From Hymenobacter aranciens (GTDB lineage Bacteria; Bacteroidota; Bacteroidia; Cytophagales; Hymenobacteraceae): a stretch of DNA of 64,000 bases. Each line of letters opens with the position of its first letter. Within the stretch, counting starts at the first letter, position 1. Positions 36,300 to 44,332 of this stretch are shown one piece after another. A model generated the notes under the pieces. The model was not told where the DNA came from. It did not search any database and saw only the letters and a list, made by a program, of their open reading frames with translations. A program made the position numbers and the translations under genes. Where the stretch lies: NCBI RefSeq assembly GCF_030580865.1, contig NZ_JAUQSY010000001.1, forward strand, positions 310,001 to 374,000. Direction: 5' to 3'.

Positions 36300-36333
36300 G
36301 ACGGCCAGCTCCCGGTGGGGGCTGGCCGTTTTG
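36300..36333 (+). terminator. terminator of the ATP synthase cluster
   Basis: ACGGCCAGC and GCTGGCCGTTTT form a stem around CCCGGTGGG-type bases, 25 bases after atpG. A nearly identical hairpin recurs at 49223-49253 and 51072-51101. Confidence 0.85.
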
Positions 36334-36471
36334 CTTATTCAGTGGAGCAAGTAGGCGTGAGGTACTGCCTGCTATGCTTCGTGGCGATGGTACCGGGGGG
36401 ATGCAGGGGCTGGTGGTGGAGTAAGCGAGAGGCACCGCGTGGCACAGCACAGACCTAGGAGGGCTATACCA

Positions 36472-36479
36472 TACCTTTG
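36472..36479 (+). promoter_or_regulatory. -7 promoter element of first cargo gene
   Basis: TACCTTTG matches the TAnnTTTG consensus exactly, 30 bases before the ATG at 36509. Confidence 0.7.
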
Positions 36480-36508
36480 CGAGGTTTGCTGCCATTATAC
36501 GCAAGGGA

Positions 36509-38239
36509 ATGACTAGAATGATTACTGTTTCGGGCTGGCAGGTGGCCGGCTGGGTGCTGGCTTTGTGGCTACCGGCCAGCTTGGCGACGGCCCAGGGCCC
36601 GGTACTCACCACCTTGTTCCCCCGCATCAATGCCGCGTCGGCTCCGGCTGCCGGGGGGCTCACGCTCGCCTTCACGCAGGCGCTGACTCCTGCCTCGGCG
36701 GCGGGGCTGCACGTGTTCAGCGCGAAGCGGGGCGGGCTGCGCACCCGCACGGCGCCGGCCGTGGTCAGCGGCAACGAGCTGCGCTACACGCTGGGTACGA
36801 CGCCCTTCGTGGCGGGCGAAACCGTGCAGTACACTGCCACGACGGCCGTGACGGGCCCCGGCGGACCCCTGACCCGGCCCGTGGTGGGGCAGTTCACGGT
36901 GGGCACGCGGCCCAGCGCGGCCACCTTTGCGCTTGGCCCGACGGTGAGCTGGACGGCGCCCGACGAACTGCTTGCCCTGGCCGATGTGAACGGCGATGGC
37001 CTGATGGATATGCTGGTGTCGTCGTTTACGGTCGATACCGTGAGTGTGCACTTGGGGGTAGGGGGCGGGCAGTTCCGCCACGGCTCGGCCGTGACTACGG
37101 ACTTTGATAACAACCGGCTGCGCCTGGCTGACATGGATGGCGACGGCGACCTCGACTTGCTGGTGGGCAAGAAGTATACCTACGGCCTGCATCTGTGCCG
37201 TAACGATGGTACCGGCCGCTTTGCCCCCGCCCAGCCTACGGCCCTGAATTCTGTGGTGCAGAGCCTGGAGGTGGGCGACGTGGATGGTGACGGCGACCTG
37301 GACGTTCTGATACCGTGGTATCAACCTCCGCAGCCCGGCCTGCTGCTGGGCCGCAACGACGGCACGGGTGCCCTGACGCCCGAACTGGTGGTGGCCGCTT
37401 CCGATGACTTCCGGGGGCTGGTCCTGGGCGACCTCGACGGCGACCACGACCTTGACGTGGTGGCGACCAGCTACCAGGACAGCACGGTACGCGTGTATCG
37501 TAACGATGGCCGGGGCGCCTTTACGCCTACCGCACCCTTGGCCATGGGGCGTTATCCCGACATCATCAAACTGGCTGACTTCAACAACGACGGCGCACTT
37601 GACTTGCTGTGCACTCACTCGCAGGTGCCAGCTAATCCGGGCTTTGTGGCCGTGAGCGTGGGGCACAACAACGGCACCGGCACCTTCAGCCGCACGCTGC
37701 TGCCCCCTATGGGCACGGTGAGCCAAGCAGTGGCCGATGTGGGCGATGTGGACGGCGACGGCGACCTCGACCTGCTGCTCACCGGTACCACCGATACCAA
37801 CCTGCGCCTGGCCCTGAACCCCGGCAACGGGCAGTTTGCCACGGCTCAAGTATTCAACCGGCCGTCGCAGTCCTACAATGCCCAACTGGTGGATGCCGAC
37901 AGCGACGGCGACCTCGACGTCGTCGTGAGCATTCCTTCTACCACCACGGCCGCGCAGGTGCTGCTCAACGACGGCACGGCGCTGGCGGCGGCGCCAGCTG
38001 CTACCAGCGCCTTCACCGTGTATCCGAACCCAGCGGCGGGCCGCGCCACTCTGCGCGGGGCCCCGCCCCACACGCCGGTGCTGCTGCTCGATGCGCTGGG
38101 CCGCTGCGTGTGGCAGGGCCGCACCACGGCCGCCGGCACTGCTATCATGGCGTTGCCGGCCAGCCTCGCGCCCGGTCTCTACCTGCTGCGGCTGACTACG
38201 GGCGGCACCACGGCCACCCAGCGGCTGGTGGTGGAGTAG
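36509..38239 (+). CDS. secreted FG-GAP/VCBS repeat protein with T9SS sorting domain
   Basis: The 576-residue product has a signal peptide (about 1-29, cut after ATAQ). An Ig-like (Big_5-type) domain follows (about 35-130; FPRINAASAPAAGGLTLAF). Then come about seven FG-GAP/VCBS blades, each with a calcium-binding loop such as DVDGDGDLD (about 155-480). The C-terminal sorting domain is about 497-576 (FTVYPNPAAGRATL, LLLDALGRCVW, LYLLRLTTGG). It should be exported by T9SS and act on the cell surface, possibly as an adhesin; the binding partner is unknown. It lies 233 bases after atpG and behind a terminator and promoter, so it is its own unit. First of the cargo run. Confidence 0.85.
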   Translation: MTRMITVSGWQVAGWVLALWLPASLATAQGPVLTTLFPRINAASAPAAGGLTLAFTQALTPASAAGLHVFSAKRGGLRTRTAPAVVSGNELRYTLGTTPFVAGETVQYTATTAVTGPGGPLTRPVVGQFTVGTRPSAATFALGPTVSWTAPDELLALADVNGDGLMDMLVSSFTVDTVSVHLGVGGGQFRHGSAVTTDFDNNRLRLADMDGDGDLDLLVGKKYTYGLHLCRNDGTGRFAPAQPTALNSVVQSLEVGDVDGDGDLDVLIPWYQPPQPGLLLGRNDGTGALTPELVVAASDDFRGLVLGDLDGDHDLDVVATSYQDSTVRVYRNDGRGAFTPTAPLAMGRYPDIIKLADFNNDGALDLLCTHSQVPANPGFVAVSVGHNNGTGTFSRTLLPPMGTVSQAVADVGDVDGDGDLDLLLTGTTDTNLRLALNPGNGQFATAQVFNRPSQSYNAQLVDADSDGDLDVVVSIPSTTTAAQVLLNDGTALAAAPAATSAFTVYPNPAAGRATLRGAPPHTPVLLLDALGRCVWQGRTTAAGTAIMALPASLAPGLYLLRLTTGGTTATQRLVVE

Positions 38240-38303
38240 GCACCCCGGCCGTCCGGCATAATGGCGGGCATCGGAGAATACAAGGTACATTTGAGCAGTT
38301 AAA

Positions 38304-38311
38304 TACCTTGT
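38304..38311 (+). promoter_or_regulatory. -7-like element of second cargo gene
   Basis: TACCTTGT is one base from TAnnTTTG, 21 bases before the ATG at 38333. Confidence 0.4.
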
Positions 38312-38332
38312 GCCACCCTGCTCTTATTGCTT

Positions 38333-40045
38333 ATGCCCCGGCCTTTTACCGTCGTTCACGCTGCCGTTTTATTGCTCCTGATGGGGCTGCTGGCTACCCC
38401 GGCCGCCCGGGCGCAAGCCCCAGCCTGGGGAGCCGTCAGCACCATCGACAATGCCCCGGCCCGCATCTACGCTTCGGCGACCGATGCGGCCGGTAATGTA
38501 TTCGTAACGGGCGCTTTCTCGGGCGTAGCCCGCCTGGGCAGCATCACGCTGACCAGCAGCGGCGACAGCGACATTTTCGTGGCCAAGTGGAGCCCGGCAA
38601 CGGGCCGCTACGTGTGGGCGCAGCGCGCCGGGGGCGTGGGCCTCGACGATGCCCGCGCCATTGCCGTGGCCGGCAATGCCGTGTACGTGACGGGTATCTA
38701 CCGCGACGCGGCTACTTTTGGCACTACCCAGCTGCCGGGCAGCATCAACAACAACGCCTTTGTGTGCAAGCTGGTGGATGCGGGCACGAGTGGCAGCTTC
38801 AGCTGGGCCCACTGGATGGGCGGCACCGGCAACCGCGTGACGCTGGCCGAAGCCCTGGCCGTAGTGGGTACTTCGGTGTATGTAGGCGGCCGCTTTAGCA
38901 ATGCCATCATCACGTTTAGCGGCCTGGCCCTGCAAAATGCCAATGAGGGCAACTACGATGGCTTCGTGGCCAAGCTAACCGATGCCGGGGCGACGGCCAG
39001 CTTTACCTGGGCCGAGCGCCTGGGCGGCCCCGACGACGACCGAGTGCGGGCCCTGGCCGTGGCCGGCAATGCCCTGTACGTGGCGGGCGCCTTCGATGGT
39101 GCCATGCGGGGAGGCATCTTTCCAACGCTGGTTGGCCCGCTGAACAACACGGAGGGCTTTGTGGGCAAACTCACCGACCAGGGCCCCCGAGCCACCAGCG
39201 AGTGGGAGCGCAGCCTGGGGGGTAGCGGGGTAGATGAAGTAACGGCCCTGACCACGCAGGGCGTAGCCGTGTACCTGACCGGCTACTACACCAGCCCGAG
39301 CCTCGACGCGTTTCCCTTCACTCTGCGCAACAGCAGCAGCCCCTCCTCCAACCTGCTGGTGGTTCGGCTGCAGGAAGCGGGGGGCAGCCCCATCTTCACC
39401 TGGGTGCAGTCGTCGGCGGGTACGGGCGACGAACTGGGCCATGCCATTGCCGTGCGCGGCAACAGCGTGTACGTCGCCGGTTCGTTTGATGGCAGCGCCA
39501 CCACCTGGGGAGCCTCTACGCTGGTCACTGCCGGCCAGCGCGACGTGCTGGTGATGCGCCTGACCGAAGCCCCCGGCCAGGCTGCGTTCGACTGGGCGGT
39601 GGCGGCCGGGGGTAGCGGCAGCGACTCGCCGGCGACGCTCGCCCTGAGTGGCACCCAGGTGCTGGTGGCTGGCAGCGTCGCCTCGCCGGCGGCGTTTGGC
39701 AGCACCAGCGTAATAGGGGCCTCGGCGGGCGCGCCGGTAGGCTTCCTGGCCTCGCTTACCGACCTTACGCTGGGCACCCGCCCGGCTACGGCGGCGGCCC
39801 TCACCATCTATCCCAACCCGGCCCATGCCCGCACCACCGTGCCGCTGCCCGCCCTGGTTACGGCCAGCCCCGCCCGCCTCACTTTGCTCGACGCCCTGGG
39901 CCGCGCGGTGCGCACCGAAACCGTAGCCCTGGCCGCCAGCGCTACCCGCCATGCGCTCGACCTGGCGGGCCTGGCGCCGGGCCTCTACCTCGTGCGCCTC
40001 ACTGCCAATGGCACCACCGCCACCCAGCGGCTGGTGGTGGAGTAG
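38333..40045 (+). CDS. secreted SBBP-type beta-propeller protein with T9SS sorting domain
   Basis: The product has 570 residues from the ATG at 38333 (the TTG at 38327 adds only two). Signal peptide about 1-28 (PAARAQ|APAWG). The mature part is repeated units of about 50-55 residues, each with a phrase like GNAVYVTG.. followed by ..FVAKWSPATGRYVW or ..GFVGKL.., the layout of SBBP (seven-bladed propeller) repeats. The last 80 residues are the sorting domain (LTIYPNPAHARTT, ALGRAV, LYLVRLTANG). Function unknown; expected to be secreted. It is closely related in design to the genes at 40193, 42356 and 51197. Confidence 0.85.
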   Translation: MPRPFTVVHAAVLLLLMGLLATPAARAQAPAWGAVSTIDNAPARIYASATDAAGNVFVTGAFSGVARLGSITLTSSGDSDIFVAKWSPATGRYVWAQRAGGVGLDDARAIAVAGNAVYVTGIYRDAATFGTTQLPGSINNNAFVCKLVDAGTSGSFSWAHWMGGTGNRVTLAEALAVVGTSVYVGGRFSNAIITFSGLALQNANEGNYDGFVAKLTDAGATASFTWAERLGGPDDDRVRALAVAGNALYVAGAFDGAMRGGIFPTLVGPLNNTEGFVGKLTDQGPRATSEWERSLGGSGVDEVTALTTQGVAVYLTGYYTSPSLDAFPFTLRNSSSPSSNLLVVRLQEAGGSPIFTWVQSSAGTGDELGHAIAVRGNSVYVAGSFDGSATTWGASTLVTAGQRDVLVMRLTEAPGQAAFDWAVAAGGSGSDSPATLALSGTQVLVAGSVASPAAFGSTSVIGASAGAPVGFLASLTDLTLGTRPATAAALTIYPNPAHARTTVPLPALVTASPARLTLLDALGRAVRTETVALAASATRHALDLAGLAPGLYLVRLTANGTTATQRLVVE

Positions 40046-40068
40046 CACTCCGCTACCTACTAGACTAT

Positions 40069-40102
40069 AAGCCCGGTGGCCGCATGGTCGCCGGGCTTTT
40101 TG
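40069..40102 (+). terminator. rho-independent terminator
   Basis: AAGCCCGG and CCGGGCTTTTT enclose GGCCGCATGGTCG, 23 bases after the stop codon. Confidence 0.85.
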
Positions 40103-40143
40103 CTGAGCGTGGGGGCCGAGGCAGGCCGCTGAGGAAGTGGCAG

Positions 40144-40151
40144 TATCTTTA
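40144..40151 (+). promoter_or_regulatory. -7-like element of third cargo gene
   Basis: TATCTTTA is one base from TAnnTTTG, 42 bases before the ATG at 40193. Confidence 0.4.
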
Positions 40152-40192
40152 CCGCGTCGGTCAGGTAGAGCGACGGGTAGTCTGCTTTTGGT

Positions 40193-42187
40193 ATGAAACT
40201 TCTTGTTACAACTGTTCGCCGGGTGTTGCTGATGCTGGGCGCGATGCTGGGAACTATGGCGGCCAGCCGGGCCCAGGCGCCCACCTGGCAGATGCTGGTA
40301 ACCAGCACCCAGGTGCCCGGCAACCCCTGCACGATAACCGACACCGCCACCGACAGCCTCGGCAACGTTTTCGTGACCGGCTACTTCGGCTCTACCATGA
40401 CGCTGGGCGCGTTCTCCCAAACTACGCTGGGCGCCTACGATGCCTTCGTGGCCAAGTGGAGCCCCACGGCGCAGGCCTTTGTGTGGGTGGTGCAGGTGGG
40501 CAGCCCCTCGGGCGAGCGGCCCCAGGCGCTGGCCGTGCAGGGCTCGCACGTGTACCTGGCGGGGTATATCGAAAATGCACTTATAGTAGGCACCATGAGC
40601 TTTGCCGGCGTGCTGGTACCCATGGGGCGCGACGACCGGACCTTCCTCACCCGCATCGACGACCTGGGCAGCAGCGCCCGCTGCGTATGGGGCCAGCTGA
40701 TTCCCAGCACCAGCGTGGTCGATGCGTCCCACCTGCTCGTGCAGGGCACCACGCTCTACCTGAGCGGCAGCTTTGGCGGCACGGCCACCTTTGGCAGCCA
40801 GCAGCTGACGACGGCCGGCGGCCGCGATATCTTTGTAACCAAAATGCGCGATACGGGCACCGCCGCCGACTACGAGTGGGTGGTGGCCGCCGGCAACACC
40901 GGCTATGAAACCTGTACCGGCCTGGCCCGCAATGGCAGCAGCCTGTACCTCGGCGGCTCGTTCAACAGCCCGGCGCTAACCTTAGGGACCACTACCCTGG
41001 CGCTCACCGGCGCCTACGATGGCTTCGTGGCCAAGCTCAACGACCTGGGGAGCACGGCCACCTGGCAATGGGCCCGGCCGCTGACTGGCGCGGGCCGCGA
41101 AACCATAAACACGCTCACGGCCCAGGGAAATACCATTTACGCCGGGGGCGCTTTCACCGATTTTCCCCTGACGGTAGGGCCCCACACGCTGGCCAATGCG
41201 GGCGGCACCCGGGCTTTCCTGCTGAAAATGACCGATACCGGCCCCGGCAGCACCGTGGCCTGGGCCCTGGCCCCCGGCGGCGCCAGCACCGGCGGCGTGC
41301 AGGCCCTGCTGGCCACCGACAGCACTCTCTACGTGGCCGGCACCTGCCAGGGCGCGGGCCCGGTAATTGGCCTCGATACCCTGAGCAGCTCGGTGGGCTA
41401 CAACACCTTCGTAACCCGCCTGCACGATGGCGTGGCCGGCCCTTACTACCAGTGGACGCAGCAGGCGGGCAACCCCACCACGGCCGCCCCCAGCTCCCTG
41501 AGCCTGGTGAATAACCAGCTGTACGTGGGGGGCTCCACCCAGGCCGGGGCCCTGTTCGGCCCGCACACCGTGCCCTCGGTGGGCAGTGTCGGCAAGGCCT
41601 TTCTGGCGATGCTGGGCGTGGGTACCGTTTTGCAGCCCCGCCTGGCGGCACTACTGCCCAGCCAGGGGGCGGTGGGTAGCTACCTCACCATCGAGGGCAG
41701 CAACCTGCAAGGAGCCCTGCGCATTACCTTCGCGGGGCCGGGCAGCCCCAGCGCCGGCCCGGGCTTCGTGGTCAATGCCGCGGGCACCGTCATCCAGAAT
41801 GTGGAAGTGCCAGCCGGCGCCGCCAGCGGCCCCGTGATGGTGACCACGCCGCGCGGGGTGGTATCGGCCCTGACCTACACGGTGCTGGCGGGCGGCACGG
41901 GGCCCCTGGCTACGGCGGCCCCGGCGGCCCCCGCCCACCTGGGCCTGCTGCCCAACCCGGCGCATGGCCGGGCCACGGTGCTGCTACCGGCTACTCCGGG
42001 CAGCGACTTTCCCGCTACCATCACCCTGCTCGATGCCCTGGGCCGCATGGTGCGCGCCGAAACCGTAGCGCTGGGCGCCGGTGCTACCCGCCATGCGCTC
42101 GATTTGGCGGGCCTCACGCCCGGGCTGTACCTGGTGCGCCTGACGGCCAATGGCACCACCGCCACCCAGCGCCTGGTGGTGGAGTAA
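40193..42187 (+). CDS. secreted SBBP-type propeller with IPT/TIG and T9SS sorting domains
   Basis: The 664-residue protein has a signal peptide (about 1-28, cut after SRAQ) and SBBP-type repeats (about 35-460; GNVFVTGYF.., ..DAFVAKWSPTAQAFVWV..). An IPT/TIG immunoglobulin-like domain follows at about 482-565 (LAALLPSQGAVGSYLTIEGSNLQGALRITF). The sorting domain is about 582-664 (LGLLPNPAHGRATV, LYLVRLTANG). IPT domains usually mediate surface binding. The sorting-domain DNA matches the next cargo gene exactly over 53 bases. Confidence 0.85.
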   Translation: MKLLVTTVRRVLLMLGAMLGTMAASRAQAPTWQMLVTSTQVPGNPCTITDTATDSLGNVFVTGYFGSTMTLGAFSQTTLGAYDAFVAKWSPTAQAFVWVVQVGSPSGERPQALAVQGSHVYLAGYIENALIVGTMSFAGVLVPMGRDDRTFLTRIDDLGSSARCVWGQLIPSTSVVDASHLLVQGTTLYLSGSFGGTATFGSQQLTTAGGRDIFVTKMRDTGTAADYEWVVAAGNTGYETCTGLARNGSSLYLGGSFNSPALTLGTTTLALTGAYDGFVAKLNDLGSTATWQWARPLTGAGRETINTLTAQGNTIYAGGAFTDFPLTVGPHTLANAGGTRAFLLKMTDTGPGSTVAWALAPGGASTGGVQALLATDSTLYVAGTCQGAGPVIGLDTLSSSVGYNTFVTRLHDGVAGPYYQWTQQAGNPTTAAPSSLSLVNNQLYVGGSTQAGALFGPHTVPSVGSVGKAFLAMLGVGTVLQPRLAALLPSQGAVGSYLTIEGSNLQGALRITFAGPGSPSAGPGFVVNAAGTVIQNVEVPAGAASGPVMVTTPRGVVSALTYTVLAGGTGPLATAAPAAPAHLGLLPNPAHGRATVLLPATPGSDFPATITLLDALGRMVRAETVALGAGATRHALDLAGLTPGLYLVRLTANGTTATQRLVVE

Positions 42188-42355
42188 GCGGCAGCGCCCG
42201 CTGCCGGTAGGCTGGGGACAACAAGAAGCAACAGCCAGCGACGAACAGCTCCATAGGCAAGCTTTTTGCTCAGGCCCGGGCTGGCGGCTGATGGTGGCGG
42301 CCCGCCCGCCGATTTGGCTGGCCCTGCCGCGTCATCTTCACGCTCATCTGTACTC

Positions 42356-44140
42356 ATGCAACACCGCATACTTACCCTGTTGGCGGGCCTGCCCCTGCTG
42401 GCCCACACGGCTGGCGCCCAAGCGCCCGGCTGGACGGATGCCACTCTGCTCGGCACCCTGAACCCTGCTGCCAGTGTCAACGACAACGGGTTTACGCCCC
42501 GCGCCACGGCTACCGATGCGCAGGGCAACGTATGGCTGGCCGGCGGGTTTTACGGCACCGTCAACTTCGGCGCTATCCGCCTGACCAGCGTGGGCCCTAC
42601 CGATGCCGTGGTGCTGAAGTGGAACCCCGCCACCAACACCGTGGCCTGGGCCCAGCAGATTGGCGGCATCGGGCGGGAAGAGTTTACCGCTCTGACGCTA
42701 CGGGGCGGCGTGGCGTATCTCACCGGCGCCTTCGCCAGCCCCACCGTGGCCGTGGGCCCTGCCATGCTCACCAACGCGGAGGGCAGCGCCACCTTTGCGC
42801 CGCGCAATGTGATGGTGCTGAAGCTGACCGATGCCGGCAACACGGCCCAGCTAAACTGGGCCCAGCAGCTGGGCACTACCGGCGACGAAGCTGCCACCGC
42901 CATTGCCGAGCGCAACGGCAGCGTGTACGTGGCCGGGGCCTTTAATAGCACGGCCCTGCAAGTAGGCCCCAGCCAGCTCACTGCCGACCCCAACGGCGAT
43001 GGCTACGTGGCCCGCCTGACCGATAACGGCAGTAGCGCCGCCTGGGCCTGGGCCCTACCCCTGGGCGGCACCGGCCGCGACGATGTGCTGGCTCTGGCCC
43101 TGGGCAGCACGGCGGTGTATGTGGCCGGGCAGTTTGCCAGCCCCAGCCTTCGCGTGGGCGGCCACACGCTCACCAACACCAGCCTGCCCAGCTTCAACCC
43201 GGCCTACCTGTACAGCGACGGCTTCGTGCTGCGGCTGACGGATGCGGGCAGCTCCGGCGTGGTCGATTGGGTGCAGCAAACCACCGGCCTCTACGGAGAG
43301 CAGTTTGCGGCCTTGGCCGTGCACGGCAATACCCTGTACACGGCCCTCAACTTTGGCCAGGCCGGGGCCACGGTGGGCGCCGTGGCGCTGAGCAGCCCCG
43401 CCAATGCCGTCCGGAGCGCGAGCGACGCGGGCGTGGCCGTGGTGAAGCTGACCGATACCGGCACCGCCAGCACTGCCGTGTGGGGCGTGGCGGGCGGCGG
43501 GGCGGGCAATCAGTATGCCCGGGGCCTGGCCGTGCGGGGCACCGACGTGTACCTGGCCGGCGACTTCCGCAGCGATACCCTAGCCCTGGGCGGCTTCCGG
43601 CTGCCCAACGTGCCGGGGATTATCACCTACTCCAATACGTTTCTGAGCCGCATCACTGACGGTGGCACCACCGGCCGCGTGGCCTGGGCCCAGCAATACG
43701 GCGGCTTTGGCTCCGAAGAAGTGGCGGCCGTGGCCCTGGCCGGCAACCGGGTGTACGTGGCCGGCTGGGCCAACTCGCCCAACCTGCAGGTGGGCGCGCG
43801 CCCGCTGCCCATTGCCAGCGCCCAGTCGGCGGGTGTGCTGGCCTGGGTGACCGACCCGGCCTTGCTCGGCACTGCTGCCCTGGCGTTGCCGTCGGCCTTC
43901 AGCGTGGGGCCCAATCCGGCCCACGGCCGGGCGCTGGTGCAGCTGGCTGCCGCAACGGCCCCGGGTGCCCCCACCACCCTCACCCTGCTCGACGCCCTGG
44001 GACGTTCGATGCGAACGGCCACCTTGCCCGCCACTACCACCTCGCACCCGCTCGACCTTGCGGGCCTCACGCCCGGCCTGTACCTGGTGCGCCTGACGGC
44101 CAATGGCACCACCGCCACCCAGCGCCTGGTAGTAGAGTAG
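42356..44140 (+). CDS. secreted SBBP-type beta-propeller protein with T9SS sorting domain
   Basis: The product has 594 residues from the ATG at 42356, chosen because the signal peptide MQHRILTLLAGLPLLAHTA starts there. The open frame to 42266 adds a GC-rich stretch without a signal. Mature SBBP-type repeats run from about 30 to 500 (GNVWLAGGFYGTVNFG.., DAVVLKWNPATNTVAW). The sorting domain is the last 85 residues. No clear -7 element is seen upstream. Confidence 0.85.
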   Translation: MQHRILTLLAGLPLLAHTAGAQAPGWTDATLLGTLNPAASVNDNGFTPRATATDAQGNVWLAGGFYGTVNFGAIRLTSVGPTDAVVLKWNPATNTVAWAQQIGGIGREEFTALTLRGGVAYLTGAFASPTVAVGPAMLTNAEGSATFAPRNVMVLKLTDAGNTAQLNWAQQLGTTGDEAATAIAERNGSVYVAGAFNSTALQVGPSQLTADPNGDGYVARLTDNGSSAAWAWALPLGGTGRDDVLALALGSTAVYVAGQFASPSLRVGGHTLTNTSLPSFNPAYLYSDGFVLRLTDAGSSGVVDWVQQTTGLYGEQFAALAVHGNTLYTALNFGQAGATVGAVALSSPANAVRSASDAGVAVVKLTDTGTASTAVWGVAGGGAGNQYARGLAVRGTDVYLAGDFRSDTLALGGFRLPNVPGIITYSNTFLSRITDGGTTGRVAWAQQYGGFGSEEVAAVALAGNRVYVAGWANSPNLQVGARPLPIASAQSAGVLAWVTDPALLGTAALALPSAFSVGPNPAHGRALVQLAAATAPGAPTTLTLLDALGRSMRTATLPATTTSHPLDLAGLTPGLYLVRLTANGTTATQRLVVE

Positions 44141-44204
44141 GGTAGCAGCTGCCCGAGAAGAACAGCCGCCCGCCCGCCCGCCTCCACCCCAACCCCTGGC
44201 AATT

Positions 44205-44238
44205 GCGCCCGCTGGTCCCTGGCCGGCGGGCGCTTTTT
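44205..44238 (+). terminator. rho-independent terminator
   Basis: GCGCCCGC (44205-44212) pairs with GCGGGCGC (44226-44233), followed by TTTTT. Confidence 0.75.
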
Positions 44239-44295
44239 GTGCACTTAAGTGACGGGCCCAGGCAATAGAATGAGCCTTGCCAGTGGCCTGATTGG

Positions 44296-44303
44296 TATCT
44301 TCG
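44296..44303 (+). promoter_or_regulatory. weak -7-like element of the 1615-residue cargo gene
   Basis: TATCTTCG resembles TAnnTTTG with one mismatch, 30 bases before the ATG at 44333. Confidence 0.35.
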
Positions 44304-44332
44304 TAGCTGACTTTTAATCAGCTTCCGCCCCT

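Noticed and set aside
36569..38290. Long minus-strand frames opposite the cargo genes
   Set aside because: High GC makes long shadow frames on the opposite strand. They lack domains and starts.
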